Shown here piece by piece: positions 1 to 6,719 of a stretch of DNA of 11,618 nucleotides. The translations under genes and the position numbers were made by a program. This DNA is from SZUA-229 sp964531165 (lineage in GTDB: Bacteria; Pseudomonadota; Gammaproteobacteria; SZUA-229), in the NCBI GenBank assembly GCA_964531165.1, contig CAZHEA010000087.1, forward strand, positions 1 through 11,618. The letters are read 5' to 3'. The notes below the pieces were generated by a model. The model was given only the letters and a program-made list of their open reading frames with translations. It made no database searches and was not told the origin of the DNA. The first letter of the stretch is position 1. Each line of letters begins with the position of its first letter.

Positions 1-73
1 CGGTAGTTCAGCTGGTTAGAATGCCGGCCTGTCACGCCGGAGGTCGCGGGTTCGAGTCCCGTCCGGTCCGCCA
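1..73 (+). tRNA. tRNA-Asp (anticodon GTC), 5' end cut off by the window
   Basis: The anticodon stem CCGGC/GCCGG (24-28 and 36-40) encloses a 7-base loop with anticodon GTC at 31-33, which reads Asp codons. The T arm GCGGG-TTCGAGT-CCCGT and the encoded 3' CCA (71-73) are intact. The 3' acceptor strand CCGGTCC implies a 5' strand GGACCGG, of which only the last three bases are present, so four bases lie before the window. The sequence closely follows E. coli tRNA-Asp. It may be the last gene of a tRNA cluster, because a strong terminator follows directly. Confidence 0.97.
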
Positions 74-126
74 TATCCAATAAAAAGGCCCCGCAGCGAA
101 AGCTGCGGGGCCTTTTTATTGGATAT
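73..126. terminator. Rho-independent terminator after tRNA-Asp, 25-bp perfect stem
   Basis: Bases 73-97 and 102-126 are perfect inverted copies around a GAAA tetraloop (98-101). The core is the GC-rich GGCCCCGCAGC/GCTGCGGGGCC, flanked by AAAAA on the left and TTTTT on the right, so it can terminate transcription in either direction. The complementarity continues beyond the T run into ATTGGATAT, and the left arm begins in the final A of the tRNA CCA. That is longer than a terminator needs. Confidence 0.93.
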
Positions 127-329
127 GATGGCCCGGAGGGCTCTGATGAGAACCCATTTCGAAAAAAACGCCTGGAGCGTTTTTTAACAGGGTGCGGCTT
201 TTTGCACCATGGCCCCGAAGGGGTGAGCGCAGGGATAGCGCGAATAATCCCGCATTCAGTTTCCCGTGCTCTTAAGCGTGATTAAAAGCCGCAACCCTGA
301 TGTCAGTAATTTACATGACTGTTTATCAT
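127..329. other. Non-coding stretch with hairpins and a long-range inverted repeat
   Basis: No gene with a credible start was found. A terminator-like hairpin lies at 163-185 (AAAAAACGC, loop CTGGA, GCGTTTTTT). Bases 188-202 pair with 284-299 over 15 bp with one bulged A at 293 (CAGGGTGCGGCTTTT against AAAAGCCGCAACCCTG), enclosing about 80 bases with smaller hairpins: CCCC-GAA-GGGG at 213-223, and GGGAT at 232-236 with ATCCC at 247-251. A related motif, ATGGCCC-S-GARGGG, occurs twice (128-140 and 209-222). The frame entered from the tRNA has no stop until 283, but it has no ATG or plausible ribosome site. A structured RNA or the remnant of a repeat is possible. The function is not recognised. 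Confidence 0.5.
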
Positions 330-397
330 CTAGGTTCGAATTTATTCGAACAAAGTCCATGGTAACCACTGGCTAGTACGAATAAATTCGCATCTAC
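330..397. repeat. Pair of REP-like palindromes in inverted orientation (REPIN/BIME-like)
   Basis: The top strand at 330-351 reads CTAGGTTCGAATTTATTCGA followed by AC. The bottom strand of 376-397 reads GTAGATGCGAATTTATTCGT followed by AC. Both start with a TAG head and contain a hairpin around CGAATTTATTCG, and they face each other across 24 bases. A 4-base head plus hairpin, repeated in opposite orientation, is the usual form of REP doublets mobilised by RAYT transposases in gammaproteobacteria. No transposase gene is present here. The assignment rests on pattern only; copies elsewhere in the genome would confirm it. Confidence 0.6.
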
Positions 398-470
398 GTC
401 ATACTGGCTCATTTTTATCAAAGATGAGGGCTGGTGGGATTTAAAGCACCGCTAAAACCCTTCTATGGAG

Positions 471-485
471 TGTCAGCGCCTGACA
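471..485. promoter_or_regulatory. 15-bp perfect palindrome upstream of the ppiD promoter
   Basis: TGTCAG-CGC-CTGACA has two perfect 6-bp arms around a 3-base centre. Its centre lies roughly 65 bases before the expected transcription start of the ppiD promoter, a usual distance for an activator operator. It could equally be a short RNA hairpin or chance. I do not recognise the cognate regulator. Confidence 0.3.
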
Positions 486-510
486 GATAGCAAAAACCCG
501 ACTATCCCCT

Positions 511-538
511 TTTACAACTCCTCTCACTCTAGTATCAT
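511..538 (+). promoter_or_regulatory. Likely sigma-70 promoter for ppiD
   Basis: TTTACA (511-516) and TATCAT (533-538) are separated by 16 bases, and each has one mismatch to the sigma-70 consensus. Transcription would start near 545, giving a leader of about 50 bases. CCCCTTTT at 506-513 resembles the -10 element of heat-shock promoters, and ppiD is sigma-32 controlled in E. coli. I see no matching -35 at the right distance, so the heat-shock reading is weak. Confidence 0.5.
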
Positions 539-560
539 GCACGGCTAAATAATTAAAGTA

Positions 561-585
561 CGGCCAGCAGGCCGAGATAAAAGGG
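561..585 (+). promoter_or_regulatory. Leader hairpin and Shine-Dalgarno of ppiD
   Basis: CGGCC-AGCA-GGCCG (561-574) forms a compact 5-bp GC hairpin in the predicted ppiD leader. It ends a few bases before AAGGG (581-585), the likely ribosome site, which lies 11 bases before the ATG at 597. The hairpin leaves the ribosome site free, so it may protect the 5' end or mark a regulatory site. A role is not shown. Confidence 0.4.
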
Positions 586-596
586 TTTTACTAAAT

Positions 597-2495
597 ATGT
601 TGCAATCAATACACGATAAAGCAAAAGGCATACTGGGGATAATTATTGTTGCCTTTCTTGCACTGGTATTCGGTTTATGGGGAATCGGTGATTATTTAAC
701 CGGTGCGACTGAAAAATTTGCGGCAAAAGTAGATGATATGGAAGTGAGCCAGTCGCAGTTTGAGCAGGCTCTGGCCCGTCAGCGTCAGCAATATGAGCAG
801 ATGTTTCAGGGTAAGCTACCTGATAGCCCGGTATTTCTGCAGCGTATGAAAGAAGAAGTACTTGAGCAGTTAATCACTCAGAAAGTCATGCAAAAAATGA
901 TTCATGAAGATGGCTACCGAGTTGCAGATGTGGTGCTGGCTCAGAAAATTAAAAATATTGAAGCATTTCAGCAAAATGGTGAATTTGATTCACAGTCCTA
1001 TCGTGACATGGTTCAGACCCGGGGAATGGGTGTTCAGGAATTTGAAAATCTTTATCGTAGTGAATTGGCGGTGAAGCAGCTGCAGGATGCAGTCACCCGT
1101 TCCACATTCGTTGGCGAGGCAGAACTTAATATTCTTAATCAGATTCTGCTGCAAACTCGTGATATTAATTATCTACAGTTCAATGATATTGATTTTCTGT
1201 CTGAGGTTAAAGTCAGTGACGAGCAGATAAAGGCATATTATGATTTAAATCGTTCACTTTATCAGCATCCTGAAATGGTCAGTATTTCATATGTTGAATT
1301 AACAACCGATAATTTATCTAAAGATATTCCTGTTGATAATGAGGCGGTACGTCGTTTATATGATGAGTATGTTGCAAGTATCGCCAGCAAAGAACAGCGT
1401 AAGGCACAGCATATTTTAATTAATGTGGCTACAGATGCGGATACGCAAACACAGCAGAAAAGTAAAGAACGAATCGAAGATTTACTCGCCCGGCTTAATA
1501 AGGGTGAGTCATTTGAAGCACTGGCAAAAGAAAATTCGGATGATCCCGGATCGGCACCTAACGGTGGTGATTTAGGCTGGGTTGGAAGAGGCATGATGGT
1601 GCCGGAATTTGAGCAAGCCCTGTTTAAACTTAAGAAAGACCAGGTGTCGGCTGCAGTTAAAACTTCTTTTGGTTACCACCTGATACGTTTTAATGAAAGT
1701 AAATCTGAAAAAGTAGCGGCGTTTGATACTAAAAAATCCGAACTTGAAAAACAGTATAAATCGCAGTTGCTAGAAGACGGGTTTTATGAAAAGTCTGAGT
1801 TAATGGCAACGACGGCGTATGAAAGTGATCAGAGCCTGGTTGAAGTTGCGGATGCACTGGGTATCGAGATAAAAGTGACAGGTGATTTTTCACGTACGGC
1901 TGGAAAAGGTATTGCGGTTAATAAAAAAATACGTGATGCGGCATTTATTCCTGAAGTGTTAGGGGAAGGCAGAAACTCTGAAATCATTGAGCTATCAAAA
2001 ACCCATGTAGTGGTTTTAAGAGTAGACACACATACAGAAGCTAAACCGAAATCACTGGATGAAGTTAAAAACATCATAAAAGCCGCGATCAGTACTGAAA
2101 AAGCCAGACAGGAGTCCATGGCATTGGCACTGCAAACACTTTCAAAGCTGGAGCAGGGTGAATCGATTGAAAGTAAATCATTACAGGCATCCGCCAGCCT
2201 AACCAAACTGGGATCGGTTAAGCGCGATAATAAAACTGCAAATTCGCAGATCTTAACGCAGGCTTTTACAATGGCAAAACCGACCGCGGATAAAGCGGTT
2301 TATAAAGTTATAGAAACATCAACCGGTACGGCAGTGATAGAGCTTAAGTCTGTTGCTGTGCCTGATCAGGCAAGCCCGCAAGAGTTGCAGGCCATGGCAG
2401 AACAGCTTAAAAGTGAGCAGGCCAATCGTGATATGGGTGCGGTGTTAGAATACCTTAAGTCACAATCTAAAATTATCCGTTCTGCAGAACTATAG
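597..2495 (+). CDS. ppiD: PpiD, membrane-anchored periplasmic chaperone with parvulin domain
   Basis: PpiD is tethered to the inner membrane facing the periplasm and helps newly exported proteins leave the Sec translocon. The 632-residue protein (E. coli: 623) has a short cytoplasmic N-terminus, one membrane segment (about 11-31), a long SurA-like N-terminal chaperone region, a parvulin domain at about 268-366 and a C-terminal helical tail. The parvulin domain holds the classical motifs QHILI (H272), GGDLGW (323-328), VPEFEQALF (335-343) and FGYHLIRF (H361). Both histidines of active parvulins are present, whereas as I recall the E. coli PpiD domain lacks them and is inactive, so enzymatic activity is plausible here. 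The ATG at 597 follows AAGGG and gives a proper membrane anchor. The stop overlaps the next gene by one base. Confidence 0.95.
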   Translation: MLQSIHDKAKGILGIIIVAFLALVFGLWGIGDYLTGATEKFAAKVDDMEVSQSQFEQALARQRQQYEQMFQGKLPDSPVFLQRMKEEVLEQLITQKVMQKMIHEDGYRVADVVLAQKIKNIEAFQQNGEFDSQSYRDMVQTRGMGVQEFENLYRSELAVKQLQDAVTRSTFVGEAELNILNQILLQTRDINYLQFNDIDFLSEVKVSDEQIKAYYDLNRSLYQHPEMVSISYVELTTDNLSKDIPVDNEAVRRLYDEYVASIASKEQRKAQHILINVATDADTQTQQKSKERIEDLLARLNKGESFEALAKENSDDPGSAPNGGDLGWVGRGMMVPEFEQALFKLKKDQVSAAVKTSFGYHLIRFNESKSEKVAAFDTKKSELEKQYKSQLLEDGFYEKSELMATTAYESDQSLVEVADALGIEIKVTGDFSRTAGKGIAVNKKIRDAAFIPEVLGEGRNSEIIELSKTHVVVLRVDTHTEAKPKSLDEVKNIIKAAISTEKARQESMALALQTLSKLEQGESIESKSLQASASLTKLGSVKRDNKTANSQILTQAFTMAKPTADKAVYKVIETSTGTAVIELKSVAVPDQASPQELQAMAEQLKSEQANRDMGAVLEYLKSQSKIIRSAEL

Positions 2496-3775
2496 TGATC
2501 AAATCTTTTACCTCGTTACAGTTGCACTGGCAGATTTTAATTGCCTTGGCGTTGGCAGTATTCGCGGGGCTGTTAGCGGGTAAAGAAGCTGCATTAATGG
2601 GCGTTACCTTTTATAGTGTGTTTGACTTTTTTGGCACACTGTTTTTAAACGCCTTAAAAATGTTAATCGTTCCGCTAATAGTGTCATCGATTATTGTCGG
2701 TATTATGGGGATTGGCTCAGGCGAAAATCTTAGTCGCCTTGGCGGAAAGACTCTCGGCTACTATGCTATTAGCAGCTTTCTGGCGATTGTTACCGGACTT
2801 GTTCTGGTTAATCTCACCATGCCCGGCATTAGTGACGGGCAGCCTCTTAAAGAAATTATTGGTCTGGCAGATGTGCCTGCTTCAGTTACTCAAAGTGTTG
2901 AGGGTAAAGGTAGTGGAGATATCGTTGCGGTATTTCTGCGCATGGTGCCACCCAATATTGTATCTGCAGCAGCGCAGGGGCAAATGTTGGGATTGATTTT
3001 TTTCAGTCTGCTGTTTGGCTTTTTTATGACCAAACTGAAAGGTGCGCAGGCCGAGGTTATGCAAAATTTCTGGCAGGCAGTGCTGGATGTGATGATGCAT
3101 ATGACCAACTGGGTAATGAAATTTGCACCGATAGGGGTGTTTGCTCTAGTCGCTAAAGTGGTTGCATCATCTGGTGTTGGTGTGTTTATTCCGCTGGCAG
3201 TGTTTTTCTTAACAGTGCTAGGAGCACTGGCGGTACACTTTATATTTACCATGTCGTTAATTCTGCGATATGTGGCTAAAGTGAACCCACTGTTACATTA
3301 TAAAGCCATGTCCGCAGCTTTGCTGACTGCATTCTCCACCAGCTCATCGTCAGCAACTTTGCCATTAACGATGGAATGTGTGGAGCATAAAGCCGGTGTT
3401 TCGAATCGGGTAACCAGTTTTACATTGCCATTGGGCGCAACCGTAAATATGGATGGTACCGCTTTGTATGAATGTGTGGGCGCCATGTTTATTGCGCAGG
3501 CTTATGGTCTGGATCTAACCTTAACAACTCAGTTTACGATTGTACTGGTGGCGCTGGTAACATCTATTGGTGTTGCGGGTATTCCGTCCGCCAGTCTGGT
3601 TGCAATCAGTATTATTCTCGGTGCAATCGGTTTACCGTTAGAAGGCATTGGTTTAATTCTGGCAGTGGATCGTGTACTTGATATGGCGCGCACGGCGGTG
3701 AATGTATTTAGTGATTCTGTCGCTGCAGTGGTGATTGGTAAGCTGGAAGGCGAAACTGGAATTTTAAAGGGTTAA
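2495..3775 (+). CDS. Glutamate/aspartate:cation symporter (DAACS/GltP family)
   Basis: This is a 426-residue inner-membrane secondary transporter of the dicarboxylate/amino acid:cation symporter family, with about eight membrane segments and two re-entrant hairpins. The first hairpin carries the serine-rich STSSSSATLP (281-290), segment 7 the NMDGT motif (318-322), the second hairpin VAGIPSAS, and segment 8 DMART...N...D. D396, R399, T400, N403 and D407 match the substrate- and ion-binding residues of archaeal GltPh. The arginine favours an acidic amino acid or dicarboxylate rather than a neutral substrate; the coupling ion cannot be told. The GTG start shares its G with the ppiD TAG stop and has no clear ribosome site, suggesting coupled translation. 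An ATG further in would lose the first membrane segment. Confidence 0.92.
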   Translation: MIKSFTSLQLHWQILIALALAVFAGLLAGKEAALMGVTFYSVFDFFGTLFLNALKMLIVPLIVSSIIVGIMGIGSGENLSRLGGKTLGYYAISSFLAIVTGLVLVNLTMPGISDGQPLKEIIGLADVPASVTQSVEGKGSGDIVAVFLRMVPPNIVSAAAQGQMLGLIFFSLLFGFFMTKLKGAQAEVMQNFWQAVLDVMMHMTNWVMKFAPIGVFALVAKVVASSGVGVFIPLAVFFLTVLGALAVHFIFTMSLILRYVAKVNPLLHYKAMSAALLTAFSTSSSSATLPLTMECVEHKAGVSNRVTSFTLPLGATVNMDGTALYECVGAMFIAQAYGLDLTLTTQFTIVLVALVTSIGVAGIPSASLVAISIILGAIGLPLEGIGLILAVDRVLDMARTAVNVFSDSVAAVVIGKLEGETGILKG

Positions 3776-3896
3776 AAGCTCAAGCTATTTTCCGCAAATG
3801 AACGCAATAAAACGCTAATCAATTGCTAGTGCGCCTGCGGCGCAAAACATTTGATTTTATTCGCGTTCATTTGCGCAAAATAGCTTGTGCCTTTAA
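3772..3896. repeat. Large imperfect palindrome with inner hairpin (element A)
   Basis: The left arm 3781-3812 and right arm 3855-3887 are inverted copies (both read CAAGCTATTTT, then CGCAAATGAACGC, then AATAAAA from the outside in) with one mismatch and one extra G. Weaker pairing extends to TTAAA at 3772 and TTTAA at 3896. Between the arms, offset to one side, is a second hairpin TGCGCC-TGC-GGCGCA (3830-3844). The element fills the gap between the convergent symporter and fabI genes, whose stop codons touch its ends, so transcripts from both sides would form the same stem and it may act as a two-way terminator. It shares layout and sequence with the element at 10821-10938. It looks like a non-autonomous mobile repeat; it encodes no protein. 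Confidence 0.8.
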
Positions 3897-3897
3897 A

Positions 3898-4689
3898 TCA
3901 CTCCGCCTCGTTAATCAAGCCAACAATGTGGAAACCACTATCCACATATATCACTTCGCCGGTAATGCCGCGAGCCAGTGGTGAGCTTAAAAACGCGCCG
4001 GTATTACCCACATCATCAATGCTGACGTTTCTGCGCAGAGGTGCTGAGCTTTCTACCTGATCGAAAATCTTATTGAAACCACCCACATCCGAAGCGGCTA
4101 AGGTTTTAATTGGACCGGCTGAAATGGCATTTACCCGAATGCCTTCCGGGCCTAAGTTCTGCGCCAGATAACGCACATTAGCTTCAAGGCTGGCTTTGGC
4201 TAATCCCATGACATTGTAGCCCGGGAAGGTTCTTTCCGAACCCAGATAACTCATGGTTAAAATGGCGGCGTCCTCACGTCCCTGCATCATATGACGGCCG
4301 GCTTTAGCAATGGCGGCTAAGCTATAAGAGCTAACATCATGTGCTGTGTTGAAGCCTTCGCGTGACAGGTTATCCAGATAGTCGCCCTCCAGTAATTCTT
4401 TTGGGGCGTAAGCAATGGAGTGGACCAGAATATCAAAAGAATCCCAGTAATCATCTAAATGTTCGAATACCGCTTCAATTTCATCATCATCTTCCACGTT
4501 GCAGGGGATGACAATATCACATTCAAGCTGGCCGGCTAATTTTTCAACCCGCTCATGTAAGCGTTCATTCTGATAAGTAAAAGCCAGTTCGCAACCTTCA
4601 CGGTGCATTGCCTGTGCAATTCCCCATGCGATTGAACGTGTGCTGGCAACGCCAAAGATTAGTGCCCGTTTACCTGATAAAAATCCCAT
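3898..4689 (-). CDS. fabI: FabI, enoyl-[acyl-carrier-protein] reductase (NADH)
   Basis: FabI catalyses the last, NADH-dependent reduction of each fatty-acid elongation cycle in the cytoplasm. The 263-residue protein (E. coli: 262) is a short-chain dehydrogenase fold and aligns with E. coli FabI nearly end to end. It begins MGFLSGKRALIFGVAS with the nucleotide-binding loop, and has the active-site Y148, Y158 and K165 in SYLGSERTFPGYNVMGLAK (E. coli Y146, Y156, K163, shifted by a small insertion near 137). Position 93 is alanine (SIAYAP), where E. coli has the glycine changed in triclosan-resistant mutants. M161, another such site, is conserved. The start at 4689 matches the family N-terminus and has AGGAG seven bases upstream; an in-frame ATG at 4812 would add 41 unrelated residues. 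The gene is divergent from yejA. Confidence 0.97.
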   Translation of the reverse strand: MGFLSGKRALIFGVASTRSIAWGIAQAMHREGCELAFTYQNERLHERVEKLAGQLECDIVIPCNVEDDDEIEAVFEHLDDYWDSFDILVHSIAYAPKELLEGDYLDNLSREGFNTAHDVSSYSLAAIAKAGRHMMQGREDAAILTMSYLGSERTFPGYNVMGLAKASLEANVRYLAQNLGPEGIRVNAISAGPIKTLAASDVGGFNKIFDQVESSAPLRRNVSIDDVGNTGAFLSSPLARGITGEVIYVDSGFHIVGLINEAE

Positions 4690-4788
4690 CAAAGGACTCC
4701 TGTTTTTTATAGTTATAATTGGTATGCTATGGGCATAAGAAAAAATTAATTTAACCCATAAATAATATTTACTCAATACGCTGATAAT
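4690..4788. promoter_or_regulatory. Divergent promoter region, fabI / yejA
   Basis: This AT-rich gap of about 100 bases must hold promoters for fabI (leftward) and yejA (rightward). Candidate boxes are weak: TTGGTA at 4719-4724 with AAAAAT at 4742-4747 for yejA, and TATAAC-like sequence just before the fabI ribosome site. A small inverted repeat TATGC-TATGG-GCATA lies between them. The promoter boxes cannot be fixed by eye. Confidence 0.45.
4697..4701 (-). promoter_or_regulatory. Shine-Dalgarno of fabI
   Basis: AGGAG on the minus strand lies seven bases before the ATG at 4689. It decides the start against the upstream in-frame ATG at 4812. Confidence 0.85.
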
Positions 4789-6600
4789 ATGACGATAAAA
4801 ACCGGATTGCACCCCTTTACGTGTATTTTTTTTATTTTAATTGCAATGACTAACCCGATTTTCATGGTTAATGCTCATGCCAGCCCATCGGCGGCCATGG
4901 GTTATACGCCCAAATATCCTGCAAATTTCACACATTTTGATTACATTAACCCACAGGCAAAAAAAGGCGGCAAACTGGTGCTGGCGGGTACCGGTGCATT
5001 TGACAGTTTTAATCCGTTCATTTTAAAAGGTGTACCGGCAGAAGGCAGTAACCTGCTATTTGATACTTTAATGGTGTCAAGTAAAGATGAACCCTTTAGT
5101 AAATATCCGCTTATCGCCAGTGATATTCAGCTAGCTAAAGATAAGCTATCGGTGACCTTTAAAATTGATAAACGGGCGCGCTTTAATAATGGTGATAAAA
5201 TTAACGCAAATGACGTCAAGTTTTCGTTTGATACCATTATGTCTGAGCAGGCGCATCCACAGTTCAAATTTATTTATGGTGATGTAAAAGATGCGGAGGT
5301 GGTGGATGAATACACGGTGCGCTTTAACTTTAAACGCGCCAATCCGGAACTGCATTTAATTCTCGGCGATATTTCCATATTTTCTAAAAAATGGCTGGCA
5401 GGAAAATCATTTGATAAGTTAACCGAAGTTAGGCCAATAGCCAGTGGTCCTTATACGATTGAGGATTATGATTTAGGGAAACGCATTAGCTATCAACGCA
5501 ACAAAAATTATTGGGCTAAAGATTTGCCGAGTCGTCGAGGGCAGTATAATTTTGATGAAATACAGGTTAAATATTATCAGGATCTGGTGATATCACTGGA
5601 AGCGTTCAAAGCTGGAGAGTTTGAATTCAGACATGAATATTACTCGAAATTATGGGCGAGGGAACACAATGGACCGAATTATACATCTGGAAAAATAATA
5701 AAAGAAAACCTGCCCCATAGTAATAATGCAGGCATGCAGGGTTTTGTGTTTAATACCCGCAGAGAACTATTTAAAGATCCGGCGGTCAGACGCGCTATTA
5801 CGTTAGCATTTGATTTTGAATGGTCAAACAAGCGCTTGTTTTATAATCAGTATGTGGTGAATGACAGTTATTTTAGCAACACTGAATTGCAGGCCACCGG
5901 TATACCGCAGGGAAAAGAGCTGGCATTATTGGCCCCCTATAAAGATCAGTTACCGGCGGCGGTTTTTAATCAGTCCTGGAAAGCGGTGAGTACAAAGCCC
6001 CCCGGCTCATTGAGAAAAAACTTACGCAAAGCCCGGGATATATTAAAAAATGCAGGCTGGCGGGTGAAAGAGGGTGTACTGGTTAATAAAAAAGATCAGC
6101 CATTAACGTTTAATGTCTTACTGGCTCAGAAAGGCATGGATAGAATTCTTGCGCCTTTTGCGCGTAACCTGGCCAAGCTGGGTGTTATTATGAAATATCG
6201 CACAGTTGATCGTTCACTTTATTACCGAAGGGTGCGCAGCTTTGAATACGATATGATAGTCGGGAGTTTCTCGCAATCGATGTCGCCGGGCAATGAGTTG
6301 CGAAATATGTTTCACTCTGTCTCGGCCAACAAGAAAGGCTCCAGAAACTATATGGGGGTGAATGATTCGGTTGTGGATACACTGGTGGATAAAATTATTT
6401 CCTCTGAAAACCGTGCCGATTTAATTACGGCCTGTCGCGCATTAGACCGGGTGCTGTTAAATGCAAACTATCTGGTGCCCAACTGGTATATTAATACGCA
6501 TCGAATTGCATACTGGGATAAATTTGAACGGCCACAAATAACGCCGCTGTATTATTACCCGAAAGACTGGATGATTTCGAGCTGGTGGGTAAAAAATTAA
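4789..6600 (+). CDS. yejA: YejA, periplasmic peptide-binding protein of the Yej ABC importer
   Basis: YejA is the extracytoplasmic solute-binding protein (family 5, OppA/DppA type) that delivers peptides to the YejBE permease. Length is 603 residues against 604 in E. coli. A signal peptide is visible: K4, a hydrophobic core at about 10-27, and an AHA cleavage motif at 29-31. There is no lipobox cysteine at the cleavage site, so the product should be a free periplasmic protein. The mature part opens with the typical YPANFTHFDYINPQAKKGG and contains other Yej-type stretches such as GPYTIEDYDLGKRISYQRNK. In E. coli YejABEF takes up microcin C and oligopeptides; in Pseudomonas the related Npp system imports peptidyl nucleoside antibiotics. 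The substrate here is inferred only. The start at 4789 has no strong ribosome site but yields the full signal peptide. Confidence 0.93.
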   Translation: MTIKTGLHPFTCIFFILIAMTNPIFMVNAHASPSAAMGYTPKYPANFTHFDYINPQAKKGGKLVLAGTGAFDSFNPFILKGVPAEGSNLLFDTLMVSSKDEPFSKYPLIASDIQLAKDKLSVTFKIDKRARFNNGDKINANDVKFSFDTIMSEQAHPQFKFIYGDVKDAEVVDEYTVRFNFKRANPELHLILGDISIFSKKWLAGKSFDKLTEVRPIASGPYTIEDYDLGKRISYQRNKNYWAKDLPSRRGQYNFDEIQVKYYQDLVISLEAFKAGEFEFRHEYYSKLWAREHNGPNYTSGKIIKENLPHSNNAGMQGFVFNTRRELFKDPAVRRAITLAFDFEWSNKRLFYNQYVVNDSYFSNTELQATGIPQGKELALLAPYKDQLPAAVFNQSWKAVSTKPPGSLRKNLRKARDILKNAGWRVKEGVLVNKKDQPLTFNVLLAQKGMDRILAPFARNLAKLGVIMKYRTVDRSLYYRRVRSFEYDMIVGSFSQSMSPGNELRNMFHSVSANKKGSRNYMGVNDSVVDTLVDKIISSENRADLITACRALDRVLLNANYLVPNWYINTHRIAYWDKFERPQITPLYYYPKDWMISSWWVKN

Positions 6601-6604
6601 ATGC

Positions 6605-6657
6605 ACTATTGCCCTGTCTTCCGGTATGTGGATGTTAGACGCTAATGAGGCAATAGT
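6605..6657. repeat. Inverted repeat between yejA and yejB
   Basis: ACTATTGCC (6605-6613) and GGCAATAGT (6649-6657) are perfect 9-bp inverted copies across a 35-base loop, just after the yejA stop. A smaller repeat, TAGAT/ATCTA, lies at 6662-6679. The stretch to 6719 is otherwise AT-rich without a clear promoter. In importer operons a hairpin here often protects or ends the binding-protein message, so that more binding protein than permease is made. That role is inferred. Confidence 0.5.
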
Positions 6658-6719
6658 AAATTAGATGAATAATAATCTATTTTGAAAAACTAAATTTTTA
6701 TTTTGTAAAAGAATATTAT

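Noticed and set aside
146..187. ATG-started mini-ORF of 13 codons after the terminator
   Set aside because: Very short, no ribosome site, and it ends inside a terminator-like hairpin.
7..282. Open frame of about 92 codons running from the tRNA through the terminator
   Set aside because: It overlaps the tRNA and a perfect terminator stem and has no ATG or ribosome site; kept as a finding about the DNA, not as a gene.
506..513. Heat-shock (sigma-32) promoter for ppiD
   Set aside because: CCCCTTTT resembles the -10 element, but no CTTGAAA-like -35 lies at the required distance.
1829..2206. Minus-strand ORF of 125 codons inside ppiD
   Set aside because: Antisense shadow of ppiD with no recognisable domain.
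2890..3252. Minus-strand ORF of 120 codons inside the symporter gene
   Set aside because: Lies fully within a clearly coding plus-strand gene; composition is that of an antisense shadow.
4690..4812. N-terminal extension of FabI from an upstream ATG
   Set aside because: The 41 extra residues are not part of the FabI family, and AGGAG stands before the ATG at 4689.
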